Positions 23,022 to 31,646 of a stretch of 64,000 nucleotides of DNA are shown piece by piece. The notes beneath the pieces are model-generated. The model worked only from the letters and a program-made list of their open reading frames with translations, had not been told where the DNA came from and searched no databases. The stretch covers positions 62,001-126,000 of the forward strand of contig NZ_PVNH01000012.1 in assembly GCF_003001955.1 (NCBI RefSeq), given 5' to 3'. The translations under genes were made by a program, and so were the position numbers. Every line of letters begins with the position of its first letter. Position 1 is the first letter of the stretch. The DNA is from Prauserella shujinwangii. GTDB lineage: Bacteria; Actinomycetota; Actinomycetes; Mycobacteriales; Pseudonocardiaceae.

Positions 23022-25138
23022 GCCGCACCGTCCTCTTTGGTCACCCGCACGGCGCAGACCTTGAACTCGGGCATCCGGCTGACCGGGTCGAGCGCGGGAT
23101 TGGTCAGCAGGTTGGCGCGCTGCCGGTCGGGGAAGTGGAACGGCAGGAACAGGACGTCGGGCCGCAGCGAGCCGACGCAGCGCACCCTGGCCCGCATCAC
23201 GCCGCGCCGGGACGCGACGCGGGCGAGGTCGCCCTCGGCGAGCCCGGCGCGGGCGGCGGTGTCCGGGTGCAGCTCGACGAAGGCCTCCGGGACGACGGCG
23301 GCCAGCTCGCCGATCGCGCGGGTCTGCGCCCCGGACTGGTAGTGCTGCAGCACGCGGCCCGTGACGGCCCGCAGCGGGAACTCCGCGTCGGGCACCTCGG
23401 CCGGGCCGGTGTGCGTGACCGGGACGAAGCGGGCCCTGCCGTCCGGATGGGCGAAGGCGTCGAGGAACATCCGGGGTGTGCCGGGGTGGTCGTCGCCGGG
23501 CACCGGCCAGTACAGGGCCTCCCCGGCGCGGAGTCGCCCGTAGCTCACGCCGGAGTAGTCGGCGATCCCGCCCGCCGAGGCGGCCCGCAGCTCGGTGAAC
23601 ACGGTCTCCGGGTCGGCGGGGAACCGGTCCTCCGGCTGACCGAGCCGCCCGGCGAGCGCGGACAGCACCTCCAGGTCGGTGCGCACGCCCTCGGGCGGAT
23701 CGACGGCCTTGCGCCGCAACAGGACCCGGCCCTCCAGGTTGGTCATGGTGCCGTCCTCCTCCGCCCACTGGGTGACCGGCAGCACCACGTCGGCCGTGGC
23801 CGAGGTCTCCGACAGCACGAGGTCGGCGGTGACGAGAAGGTCCAGCCCGGACAGCCGTTCGGTGACGTGCGCGGAGCGCGGCGCGGAGACGGTGACGTTG
23901 CTGCCGAACACGAGCAGCGCGCGCGGGCCGCCCTCGGTGCCGAGCGCGTCCAGCAGCTCGTAGGCGGACCGGCCGGGACCGGGCAGCGACGCGGCGGGCA
24001 CGCCCCAGACCCGGGCGACGTGCTCGCGGGCGGCGGGGTCGTCGATCCTGCGGTAGCCGGGCAGCTGGTCGGCCTTCTGCCCGTGCTCACGGCCGCCCTG
24101 GCCGTTGCCCTGACCGGTGAGGCAGCCGAACCCGGATCCCGGCGTGCCCGGCAGGCCCAGCGCGAGCGCGAGGTTGATCCAGGCACTCACCGTGTCGGTG
24201 CCGGTGGCGTGCTGCTCGGTGCCGCGGGCGGTGAGCACGTAGGCGTTGCGGGCGCGGGCGAGCAGGTCCGCCGCGCGACGCTGGTCCGCGGCGGCGACAC
24301 CGGTGATGCGCTCGACGCGCTCCGGCCAGTACGCGGCGGCGATCCGCCACACGGCCGCGAATCCGGTGGTGCGCTCGTCCAGATAGGACTGCCGGAGGTG
24401 GCCGTCGGCCACGGCCGCGTGCAGGATGCCCAGTGCCAGCGCCAGGTCGGTGCCCGGAACCGGAGCCAGGTGCAGGCTGGCCTGCTCCGCCGTGGGGGTG
24501 CGGCGCGGGTCCACGACGACGAGCCCGCCCTTGGCGGCCGCACCGCGCAGGTGCTGGACGAAGGGCGGCATGGTCTCGGCCGGGTTGGCGCCCGCGAGCA
24601 GCACGGCGTCGGCCCCGGCGAGGTCGGTGAGCGGGAACGGCAGGCCGCGGTCGGCGCCGAACGCCCTGCCGCCGGCGGCCGCCGCGGCGGACATGCAGAA
24701 CCGGCCGTTGTAGTCGATCTGCGACGTGCCCAGCGCGACCCGGGCGAACTTGCCGAGCAGGTACGCCTTCTCGTTGGTGAGGCCGCCGCCGCCGAAGATC
24801 GCGACGGCGTCCGGGCCGTGCGCGGCCTGGAGGTCGCGGAGCCTGCCCGCGACCAGGTCGAGCGCGTCGTCCCAGCTCGCCGGGCGGAGCTCCCCGGCCA
24901 CCCGGACGAGCGGGGTGGTGAGCCGGGCCGGCGAGTCCAGCAGTGCGGCGGCGGTCCAGCCCTTCTGGCACAGGCCGCCCGCGTTGGTGGGGAACTCCCG
25001 CGGCGCGATCGCGGTGCGCGCACCGGTGCGGAGCGTCATGCCGCACTGCAGGGCGCAGTACGGGCAGTGGGTGTCGACCTGCCCGGCCGCGGGGTCGGTC
25101 GGGTGGGTGGCTGCTGCGGCGAGGGTCACCGGCGTCAA
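23018..25138 (-). CDS. Assimilatory nitrate reductase catalytic subunit (molybdopterin, 4Fe-4S)
   Basis: This 706-residue member of the DMSO-reductase superfamily has a 4Fe-4S site HCPYCALQCGM with the fourth Cys in GGLCQKGW. Mo-bis-MGD binding segments include GRFCMSAAAAAGGRAFG, where Cys is the expected Mo ligand of assimilatory enzymes, and the C-terminal molydopterin-binding domain. No signal peptide is visible, so it acts in the cytoplasm. The TTG at 25138 is preferred because AGGAGG lies six bases upstream; GTG at 25129 is the alternative. A GlnR-like box is ~70 bases upstream. Confidence 0.92.
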   Translation of the reverse strand: MTPVTLAAAATHPTDPAAGQVDTHCPYCALQCGMTLRTGARTAIAPREFPTNAGGLCQKGWTAAALLDSPARLTTPLVRVAGELRPASWDDALDLVAGRLRDLQAAHGPDAVAIFGGGGLTNEKAYLLGKFARVALGTSQIDYNGRFCMSAAAAAGGRAFGADRGLPFPLTDLAGADAVLLAGANPAETMPPFVQHLRGAAAKGGLVVVDPRRTPTAEQASLHLAPVPGTDLALALGILHAAVADGHLRQSYLDERTTGFAAVWRIAAAYWPERVERITGVAAADQRRAADLLARARNAYVLTARGTEQHATGTDTVSAWINLALALGLPGTPGSGFGCLTGQGNGQGGREHGQKADQLPGYRRIDDPAAREHVARVWGVPAASLPGPGRSAYELLDALGTEGGPRALLVFGSNVTVSAPRSAHVTERLSGLDLLVTADLVLSETSATADVVLPVTQWAEEDGTMTNLEGRVLLRRKAVDPPEGVRTDLEVLSALAGRLGQPEDRFPADPETVFTELRAASAGGIADYSGVSYGRLRAGEALYWPVPGDDHPGTPRMFLDAFAHPDGRARFVPVTHTGPAEVPDAEFPLRAVTGRVLQHYQSGAQTRAIGELAAVVPEAFVELHPDTAARAGLAEGDLARVASRRGVMRARVRCVGSLRPDVLFLPFHFPDRQRANLLTNPALDPVSRMPEFKVCAVRVTKEDGAA

Positions 25139-25205
25139 CGGGCACCTCCTGCTCGTCGGCGGTGCCCGACGTTAGGGAGGCCGTGTTACTCCCGCGTGGC
25201 TGAAT

Positions 25206-25221
25206 GTTTCGCGCAGGAGAC
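25206..25221 (-). promoter_or_regulatory. GlnR-type box upstream of nitrate reductase
   Basis: On the minus strand the sequence reads GTCTC-CTGCGC-GAAAC, which matches the GlnR pair gTnAC-n6-GaAAC at nine of ten defined positions or better when the free base is ignored. A further GTAAC half-site lies at 25185-25189. The pair is 68 bases upstream of the TTG start, a suitable distance for activation. Confidence 0.55.
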
Positions 25222-25297
25222 ATTGCTCGCTCCGCGAACCGCCACCCCGGTGAGATCGGCATCCGCCGGGACCCGCGCACGCCGGACACTCATGACA

Positions 25298-25771
25298 TCA
25301 GGACACTGCCGGTGAGCGGCCGAAGCGCGCGGCGAGCCGGGCGTGCCGGTGCCGGAACAGCCGGGGCACCGTCCAGCCGAGGACCAGCCCCGCCGGAGGG
25401 AACCGGGCGTGGAAGCGCACCCGGTCGGTGACGCGGCAGTGCCCGGCGGGCAGCGGCGCCACGGTGCGCTCGTGCTCCCAGACGTCGGCGGTGAGCATGC
25501 GCGACCGTTCGAGGAAGCGGTGCGGTGGCTCGAACTCCACCAGGCCGATGTCGTCGCACTCGACCGGCAGGACGCCGAACAGGAGCAGCACGCTGCGGCC
25601 GAGCCGCACGGGCACGGCGGGCGCGGCGGCGTCGAGCGCGGCACGGCCCCGCAGGGCCGGGGGCACGGTCATGGACAGCAGCGGGCGCAGCTCGTCGTTG
25701 ATACCGGCGAAACTCGTGACGTGCCGCCAGACGTCCTCGGGTGCGGCGGCGAGGTCGGTGCTCAGCCTCAC
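25298..25771 (-). CDS. SRPBCC-family protein
   Basis: This 157-residue protein has a START/Bet-v1-like plan: an opening AAPEDVWRHVTSFAGINDEL, a beta-rich centre, and a terminal helix. Such proteins bind hydrophobic ligands or act as cyclases or chaperones, but no ligand can be named. The GTG start at 25771 overlaps the stop of the TIGR02569 gene (GTGA). It lies at the boundary between the nitrate cluster and the conserved moeZ neighbourhood. Confidence 0.82.
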   Translation of the reverse strand: MRLSTDLAAAPEDVWRHVTSFAGINDELRPLLSMTVPPALRGRAALDAAAPAVPVRLGRSVLLLFGVLPVECDDIGLVEFEPPHRFLERSRMLTADVWEHERTVAPLPAGHCRVTDRVRFHARFPPAGLVLGWTVPRLFRHRHARLAARFGRSPAVS

Positions 25772-26565
25772 AGCAGCTCGCTGACCTCGCTGGCGGCGGC
25801 GCGCAGGCCGTCCAGGGCGGCGGCGGTGGACCGCGGGTGCAGCGCGTGGAAGGCGAGGCGGAACAGCACGGCCCGCAGCAGCAGCTGCGGCCACTCGGGG
25901 AGGTGGGACCAGCGGCGCAGGAGCTCGGCGCCCGCGTCGCCCCAGGCGACGGCGTCGACGGCGGCCACGGCCGCGCCGTACTCGGCGGGACGGAGGCACG
26001 GGACGAAGTCCACGATGCCGGGTGGGGCGTCCCCGTCGAACAGGACGTTGCCGAAGAGCTCGCAGTGCACCAGCTGGTCGGGCAGCCGGACGGGCTTGCG
26101 GGCGGGGGCGAGGATCTCGAACCAGCGGCCGCCCTTGGTCTCGTCGAGCTGGTGGTCGCGCTCGTCCCACGCGATGCGGTCGGCGGCCGCGGTGATGTCG
26201 GCGGGACCGGGTCTTCGGTCCGGCGGCGGCAGGCCCGCGGTGGCCTGGTGCAGCTTGAGGGCGGTGAGGACGACGTCGTCGGGCCGGGGCTCGGGGGTGC
26301 CCGACACGTAGTGGTTCGCGCGCCAGCCGCCGATCAGCGACCGGCCGTCGGTGGCCCGCACGGGCCGGGCCACGCGCAGGTCGGGCACGTCGAGCGCGGC
26401 CAGTGTGCGGGCGAGCCAGACGGCGTGGGCGCGGTCGGTGACCGGCTGGAGCACGATCCCGCCGCACCGCCACGCGCGGCCCCCGGGCAGCGGCTCGGCC
26501 GTGGCCGCGGCCACGCCGAACGCCGCGCACACGTGCGCGGGAGGTGGTGCGCTGCGGTGGGCCAC
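25768..26565 (-). CDS. TIGR02569-family protein (kinase-like fold)
   Basis: This 265-residue protein belongs to an actinobacterial family annotated TIGR02569, distantly like aminoglycoside phosphotransferases. PDQLVHCELFGNVLFDGDAP resembles the HxDxxxxNxL catalytic loop, with Glu-Leu replacing the usual Asp. PPGIVDFVP resembles the metal-binding DFG-like segment. The function is unknown. Rv3205c is the recalled M. tuberculosis counterpart, also next to moeZ. The GTG at 26565 was chosen because the frame further upstream runs into the divergent gene. Confidence 0.82.
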   Translation of the reverse strand: MAHRSAPPPAHVCAAFGVAAATAEPLPGGRAWRCGGIVLQPVTDRAHAVWLARTLAALDVPDLRVARPVRATDGRSLIGGWRANHYVSGTPEPRPDDVVLTALKLHQATAGLPPPDRRPGPADITAAADRIAWDERDHQLDETKGGRWFEILAPARKPVRLPDQLVHCELFGNVLFDGDAPPGIVDFVPCLRPAEYGAAVAAVDAVAWGDAGAELLRRWSHLPEWPQLLLRAVLFRLAFHALHPRSTAAALDGLRAAASEVSELL

Positions 26566-26637
26566 AGCCCAGGAAGCTACCGCGCGCCGGCGGTTCCGCG
26601 GCGCCGCCGCGCCGCCGTGGTGGAGACGCGGATTCTG

Positions 26638-26649
26638 CGTAGATCTACG
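26638..26649. promoter_or_regulatory. Perfect 12-base palindrome CGTAGATCTACG
   Basis: The palindrome sits in the 121-base gap between the divergent TIGR02569 (start 26565) and membrane-protein (start 26687) genes, 38 bases before the latter's ATG. Its position suits an operator. No local regulator gene points to the protein that would bind it. Confidence 0.4.
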
Positions 26650-26686
26650 GACGGCGCCGGGCGCGGGGCCTGGCAGGCTGCCGGTC

Positions 26687-27232
26687 ATGACGCCGATGAC
26701 CGAGGTGACCCGGCGGCACGACGGCCCCTGGCACGTCGCCGCCCACGTCGCGGCGCTGTGGCTGGTGGGCGCGCTGACGGTGCTGCTGGCCGGCTGGCTC
26801 GTCGTCCTCGCGGGATTCCTGCGCGCCCCGGCGCTGCTCGTGCCCCCGCTGGGCATGCTCGCCGTGCTGTCCTACGCGGCCGCCTCGGCCACGCCCGGGG
26901 TGGCGTGGCTGACGGCCGGGCACGGCACGCGCCTCGGCTGGGCGCTGGTGTACACGGCGCTCTGCTCCGGTGGCGTGCTGTTCGTCGCGGCCACGCTCAC
27001 CGCGCTCGACGTGCCCGGAGTGGCGGTCGTGACCATCCCGCTGCTGACGCTGCCGTTCCCGCTCGTGGCGGCCGTCCTGGTCCGCCGGTGGGCGGTGCGG
27101 GGCCCCGCGCTGGCCGTGTCCCTGGCGGGAGTGGCGCTGGCCGTCTGGCTACCGGAGCCGGTCCCCGGCGCCCCGGCCGGTTCCGCCGTGCTGCACGAAC
27201 TCGCGCAACTCCTCCGCTCCCTCTCCGGGTGA
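26687..27232 (+). CDS. Hypothetical multi-pass membrane protein
   Basis: This 181-residue protein has about five predicted membrane helices (beginning with WHVAAHVAALWLVGALTVLL) and very short loops. It carries no conserved motif that I recognise. It is convergent with moeZ, and its stop codon overlaps the first bases of the palindrome at 27231. The ATG at 26687 follows GCCGGTC without a clear ribosome site. Confidence 0.68.
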   Translation: MTPMTEVTRRHDGPWHVAAHVAALWLVGALTVLLAGWLVVLAGFLRAPALLVPPLGMLAVLSYAAASATPGVAWLTAGHGTRLGWALVYTALCSGGVLFVAATLTALDVPGVAVVTIPLLTLPFPLVAAVLVRRWAVRGPALAVSLAGVALAVWLPEPVPGAPAGSAVLHELAQLLRSLSG

Positions 27233-27279
27233 GCAAGGGAGCTTTACTCTCGTCTGACGGTAGTAAAGCTCCCTTGCTC
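27231..27279. terminator. Palindromic terminator, family B copy 1
   Basis: GAGCAAGGGAGCTTTACT (27231-27248) pairs perfectly with 27262-27279 around a 13-base loop that contains CGT-CTG-ACG. It lies between the convergent membrane-protein gene and moeZ. A close relative is at 42021-42079. Confidence 0.8.
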
Positions 27280-27318
27280 CGCCGGGATGCTGCCGTTGGC
27301 GGGGTGGCAACGGAGCCG

Positions 27319-28497
27319 TCAATACGTGGGCAGGCTCTGGTCGATCTGCCTGGCCCACGCGAGCACGCCGCCACCGAGGTGGGTCGCGTCGCGGAAGCCC
27401 GCCTTGTGCAGTGCGGCCAGCGCCTCGGCGGACCGGCCACCGGACTTGCAGTGCAGCACGATCGGCTTGTCCTGCGGCAGCTCGGCCAGCGCCTCCCCGG
27501 ACAGGATGCGGTCCTTGGGGATGAGCTTCGCGCCCTTGATGTTCACGATCTCGTACTCGTGCGGCTCACGGACGTCGATGAGCTGGAAGTCCTCCCCCGC
27601 GTCGAACTTCGCCTTCAGCTCGGCCGGGGTGATCGTGTGGCCGGTCGCGGCCTGCTGCGCCTCGTCGCTCACCACGCCGCAGAACGCCTCGTAGTCGATC
27701 AGCTCGGTGATCTTGGGCGTTTCCGGGTCCTTGCGGATCTTCACCTCGCGGTAGCGCATCTCCAGTGCGTCGTAGCTGATCAGGCGGCCGAGCAGCGGCT
27801 CGCCGATACCGGTGATCAGCTTGATCGCCTCGTTCACCATGATCGAGCCGATCGACGCGCAGAGCACGCCGAGCACCCCGCCCTCGGCGCACGACGGCAC
27901 CATGCCGGGGGGCGGCGGCTCGGGGTAGAGGTCGCGGTAGTTGAGGCCCCTGCCGTTCGGCGCGTCCTCCCAGAACACGCTGACCTGGCCCTCGAACCGG
28001 AAGATCGAGCCCCACACGTACGGCTTGCCGAGCAGCACGGCGGCGTCGTTGACCAGGTACCGGGTGGCGAAGTTGTCGGTACCGTCCAGGATCAGGTCGT
28101 AGTCGCGGAAGATGTCCAGCGCGTTGTCGCTGGTCAGCTGCTCCTGATGGAGCCGGACCTCGACGAACGGGTTGACCTCCGCCACCGACTCCTTGGCCGA
28201 GACGGCCTTCGGCTTGTCGATGTCGGACTGGCCGTGGATGACCTGGCGCTGCAGGTTGGACTCGTCGACGACGTCGAAGTCGACGATGCCGAGCGTGCCG
28301 ACCCCGGCGGCGGCCAGGTAGAGCAGCGCCGGGCTGCCCAGGCCGCCCGCACCGATGACCAGAACCTTCGCGTTCTTCAGCCGCTTCTGCCCGTCCATCC
28401 CGACATCCGGGATGATGAGGTGCCTGCTGTACCGGGCGACCTCGTCCTTCGTGAGCTCGGCGGCCGGCTCGACGAGCGGCGGCAGCGTGCCTGACAT
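27319..28497 (-). CDS. moeZ: Adenylyltransferase/sulfurtransferase MoeZ
   Basis: This 392-residue protein has an N-terminal MoeB/ThiF-like ATPase (GAGGLGSPAL near 50-58, RQVIHGQSDIDKPKA, DGTDNFATRYLVND) and a C-terminal rhodanese domain with the persulfide Cys350 (VLHCKSGGRS). It adenylates and thiocarboxylates sulfur carrier proteins for molybdopterin, thiamine or cysteine pathways. Molybdopterin is needed by the nitrate reductase encoded about 2 kb away. The ATG at 28497 has GGAGG five bases upstream. Length and neighbours match Rv3206c (recalled). Confidence 0.95.
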   Translation of the reverse strand: MSGTLPPLVEPAAELTKDEVARYSRHLIIPDVGMDGQKRLKNAKVLVIGAGGLGSPALLYLAAAGVGTLGIVDFDVVDESNLQRQVIHGQSDIDKPKAVSAKESVAEVNPFVEVRLHQEQLTSDNALDIFRDYDLILDGTDNFATRYLVNDAAVLLGKPYVWGSIFRFEGQVSVFWEDAPNGRGLNYRDLYPEPPPPGMVPSCAEGGVLGVLCASIGSIMVNEAIKLITGIGEPLLGRLISYDALEMRYREVKIRKDPETPKITELIDYEAFCGVVSDEAQQAATGHTITPAELKAKFDAGEDFQLIDVREPHEYEIVNIKGAKLIPKDRILSGEALAELPQDKPIVLHCKSGGRSAEALAALHKAGFRDATHLGGGVLAWARQIDQSLPTY

Positions 28498-28606
28498 CGG
28501 GTCCTCCATCTCGCGCGAATCGCGGTCCACCCATCTATAACCGGTGCGGGCCGCCTCATCTTCCCGCGTCCACATACTGGACGGGTGGCCAGGGAACCGC
28601 GGTGCC

Positions 28607-29722
28607 CTACTTGGCCTGCGGGTTGGGCCACGAGCTGGGCTTGCAGACCTTGCCGTCGGCGGGCACCGAGCCCTGGTCGCCGCCCGGGGTGTCGTTCAGC
28701 TTCGCGACGTAGTCGTTGGCCACGCCGAACGTCTGCTGCATCATCACCGGCGCCAGCGCGCCGTCCTTCGCGCACGGCTTGTGACCGAGGCCGAGGGCGT
28801 GCCCCACCTCGTGGTTGATGGCGTACTGCCGGTACCCGACCAGGTCACCGCCGAACGCGAGCGCGCCGCGCACCCAGCGCGCCAGGTTGATCACGACGCG
28901 GCTCTCCCCCTGCACGTCGCTGCGGTAGCAGGACGCGTCGTAGGGAATCGAGTTGCCGCAGATGTCGGGTCTGCGGGTGGTGTCGGGCGTGGTGAGGCTC
29001 ACCCGGAAGTCGGGAGGCGGGTCGCTGGCGTCCACCCGCTGCAGCGCGATGTCGCCGGTGCTCGTCCAGCTCCGCGGATCGGACAGCACGCCCTCGACGG
29101 CCTTCGCGAAGCTGTCGTCCCCCGCGTAGCTCGCCGGGTCGATACCGTCCTCGACCTCGACGGTGTAGGTGTAGAGCCGCTGCCCGTCCCCGACCTTCTC
29201 GCCGTGTCCGGGGACGACGTGCCACGTGCCGCGGCCCGCCTTCGTGTAGCCGCCGCCTTCGGGCAGCTTCGCCGTCGGGATGTCCAGGTCCGCTGGCTCG
29301 GCCGGGTTCTCGCTGACCAGCGGGTCCTGGCTCGCGCTGGCCACGGGGCTGTTCGGCCCCGGGGAAGGGCTGCCCTGCGCGGGCTGCTCGCCGGAGCGGG
29401 CGGTGTCGAACACCACCAGCGCCGTGAGCACGACGAGCACCGGCACCGCGTAGGCCCGCCAGCCGTAGGTGCGCGTGATCCGCCGCACCCGCGAGGGCGG
29501 CTCCGCCCCGGCACCCCGTTCCTCGGCGGCGGGCTGCCAGGACGCCCGCAGCGGCTCGGCGGTCGTGCGCCGTCCCCCCGGTTCGTACCGGTCCTCCGCG
29601 GGCCGTGCCCTGCCCGGACCCGGCCGGGACCGCCCGTAGTGCTCCCGGGAGTAGGACGACCGCGAAGACGAGGACGCGGGCCGCGTCCCTTCCCCTCGCG
29701 CTCCGTACGTCACCCGTTCCAC
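28607..29722 (-). CDS. DUF3152 membrane-anchored putative metalloprotease
   Basis: This protein has about 371 residues. A long basic, disordered cytoplasmic N-terminus (~100 residues) and one membrane helix (AYAVPVLVVLTALVVF) are followed by a Ser/Pro linker and a DUF3152 domain with NHEVGHALGLGH, a metzincin-like HExxHxxGxxH zinc motif near residue 300. Two Cys pairs in the ectodomain may form disulfides. The exact start is unsure: GTG at 29722 was chosen and GTG at 29713 is possible; both lack a strong ribosome site. The M. tuberculosis counterpart Rv3207c also precedes fasR (recalled). Confidence 0.88.
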   Translation of the reverse strand: MERVTYGARGEGTRPASSSSRSSYSREHYGRSRPGPGRARPAEDRYEPGGRRTTAEPLRASWQPAAEERGAGAEPPSRVRRITRTYGWRAYAVPVLVVLTALVVFDTARSGEQPAQGSPSPGPNSPVASASQDPLVSENPAEPADLDIPTAKLPEGGGYTKAGRGTWHVVPGHGEKVGDGQRLYTYTVEVEDGIDPASYAGDDSFAKAVEGVLSDPRSWTSTGDIALQRVDASDPPPDFRVSLTTPDTTRRPDICGNSIPYDASCYRSDVQGESRVVINLARWVRGALAFGGDLVGYRQYAINHEVGHALGLGHKPCAKDGALAPVMMQQTFGVANDYVAKLNDTPGGDQGSVPADGKVCKPSSWPNPQAK

Positions 29723-29802
29723 GGCCCCAGGGTGCCATATGCGGACGGTCACACCCCGCGCGACCGGCTGGTCACCGGCGGAATCGGGATCACACGAACG
29801 GG

Positions 29803-30816
29803 CTACCAGGTGCCGGCCTCGACGGCCTCCCACATACCCAGAACAGCCTTCGCGACGGTCACCGGGCGCTCCATCTGCGCCACATGCCCGGTCCTGGGCA
29901 GCACCAGCAGCCGGGCGCGCGGCAGCCGCGACGCCGTCCGCGGGGCGCGCCGTACCGAGATCACCTTGTCCTGGCTGCCCCAGACCACCAGGGTGGGCAC
30001 CTCCACGGTGGGCGCCACGGACCACAGCGACCGCTGGCCGATGCAGAACCAGGTGCGGAAGATCTCCAGCGTGCTCTGCGCCATCGCCCTGTTCGACCAG
30101 CTCAGCGCGGCCCGCGCACCGTGCTCCTCGGCGAGCTCGGCCAGCCGGTGGCCGGGGAACGCGTCCGGATCGGCGTAGCAGAGCCGGATCACCTGCTCGG
30201 CCCGCTCCTCCGGTGGCAGCGCGGCGAGCTTGCGGCGCACCGGCTTGCCGAGCAACGGCAGGTAGGCCAGCGCCATGCGCGGGTCGGACAGCCGCCGCGG
30301 ATCCAGCCGCCGGTCGGGCATCGCCGGGGAGATCAGCGTGAGCGTCCGGACCAGCTCGGGCCGCTGGGCGGCGTGCAGCAGCGCCACCGCCCCGCCCATC
30401 GAGTTGCCGATCACGTGCACCGGCCCCTCGCCCAGGCCCGCGACGAACTCGCCCAGAACGCGGGCGTGCGCGGCGAGGCTGAAGTCGAAGTCCGGCTCGG
30501 GCTCGGAGAAGCCGAAGCCCGGCAGGTCCACGGCGACGCCACCGGCGAACGGTGACAGCTGGGCCGCGAGGTCGGTCCAGTTGGTGGACGAGCCGCCGAG
30601 ACCGTGCACGTACACCACCGTCTCCTCGTCCGCACCCGGTGTTCGGCGAACGTGCAGAGTCACATCGCCTACCGTTTCCACCGCACCGGTCCACGGTGCC
30701 CGCGTCTGGTCCAGCGGCGGCAGGGAGCGATGGGTGAACGGCACGTGCGTCAGCGGGGCGCGCCGGTTGGGGCCTTCCACCGAAGGCGTCTCCCGGCGGG
30801 ACAGGGTCTCGGACAC
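29803..30816 (-). CDS. Alpha/beta hydrolase
   Basis: This 337-residue protein has an oxyanion region VYVHGLGGSSTNW, a nucleophile elbow GNSMGGAV, a late Asp in VVWGSQDKVIS and a His in RTGHVAQME. That is the complete Ser-Asp-His set of the alpha/beta hydrolase fold. The substrate is unknown. The ~50-residue N-terminal extension (Arg/Pro-rich) is poorly conserved-looking, so the true start may lie downstream of the GTG at 30816. It is divergent from fasR. Confidence 0.85.
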   Translation of the reverse strand: MSETLSRRETPSVEGPNRRAPLTHVPFTHRSLPPLDQTRAPWTGAVETVGDVTLHVRRTPGADEETVVYVHGLGGSSTNWTDLAAQLSPFAGGVAVDLPGFGFSEPEPDFDFSLAAHARVLGEFVAGLGEGPVHVIGNSMGGAVALLHAAQRPELVRTLTLISPAMPDRRLDPRRLSDPRMALAYLPLLGKPVRRKLAALPPEERAEQVIRLCYADPDAFPGHRLAELAEEHGARAALSWSNRAMAQSTLEIFRTWFCIGQRSLWSVAPTVEVPTLVVWGSQDKVISVRRAPRTASRLPRARLLVLPRTGHVAQMERPVTVAKAVLGMWEAVEAGTW

Positions 30817-30836
30817 CTGTCCAGGATGCCTCGCCC

Positions 30837-30866
30837 TTGGGCCGTGTGCATACCGGCGAGTAATGT
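30837..30866 (+). promoter_or_regulatory. Candidate sigma-70-type promoter of fasR
   Basis: TTGGGC (30837-30842), an 18-base spacer and TAATGT (30861-30866) lie 61 bases before the fasR ATG in the gap shared with the divergent hydrolase gene. The -10 fits TANNNT and the -35 is partial. Confidence 0.38.
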
Positions 30867-30927
30867 TCAGGGGTGCCTCGCGAGCGGCGAACCCGCTCGC
30901 ACGGCGAACGCGTGAAGTGGAGGCGGG

Positions 30928-31602
30928 ATGACGGAGACGGCGCGGCTGGAGCGCGACAACGGCGGTGAGGGCACCGGGACGCAGTTCGGCCGGGGGGTAC
31001 GGCTGCCGCGCAACGAGCGCCGCGCCCAGCTGCTGACCGCCGCCCAGCGGGTGTTCGCGGCGAACGGCTACCACGCCGCCGCCATGGACGACATCGCCGA
31101 GCAGGCCGGGGTCAGCAAGCCCGTCCTCTACCAGCACTTCCCCGGCAAGCTGGACCTCTACATCGCGCTGCTGGAGAGCCACGTCGACCACCTCGTCAGC
31201 CGGGTGGAGGAGGCCCTGAACTCCACGACCGACAACAAGCAGCGCGTGCAGAACGCGGTCGGCGCCTTCTTCGACTTCGTCAACGGCGACGCGGGCGCGT
31301 TCCGCATGGTGTTCGAGTCGGACCTGCGCGGCGAGCCCGCGGTGCAGGAGGCCGTGGACCGCGCCACGTCGGCGAGCGTGGACGCCATCACGGAGACCAT
31401 CACGGCCGACGCGGGGCTGGACGAGGACAAGGCGCGCCTGCTGGCCGTGGGGCTGGTCGGCATGAGCCAGGTCTCCGCGCGGTTCTGGCTCGCCCACCAC
31501 AGCTCGATGAGCCGCGAGGAGGCCGTGGCGCTGACGTCCACGCTCGCGTGGCGGGGCATCGGCGGCGGCTTCCCGCTGCAGCAGCAGCCACCGCAGTCCT
31601 GA
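30928..31602 (+). CDS. fasR: TetR-family regulator, FasR orthologue
   Basis: The protein has 224 residues. The N-terminal TetR HTH (RRAQLLTAAQRVFAANGYHA, MDDIAEQAGVSKPVLYQHF) is followed by a helical ligand domain. In mycobacteria FasR (Rv3208) activates the fas-acpS operon and responds to long-chain acyl-CoA. The assignment here rests on the N-terminal sequence style, length and the conserved neighbourhood (moeZ, DUF3152, DUF3107, rhlE). The ATG at 30928 has GTGGAGGCGGG upstream. Confidence 0.82.
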   Translation: MTETARLERDNGGEGTGTQFGRGVRLPRNERRAQLLTAAQRVFAANGYHAAAMDDIAEQAGVSKPVLYQHFPGKLDLYIALLESHVDHLVSRVEEALNSTTDNKQRVQNAVGAFFDFVNGDAGAFRMVFESDLRGEPAVQEAVDRATSASVDAITETITADAGLDEDKARLLAVGLVGMSQVSARFWLAHHSSMSREEAVALTSTLAWRGIGGGFPLQQQPPQS

Positions 31603-31646
31603 GCGGCGCCCCGCACGACCCGCCCGGCGAGTGCCGCCTGCCTGGC

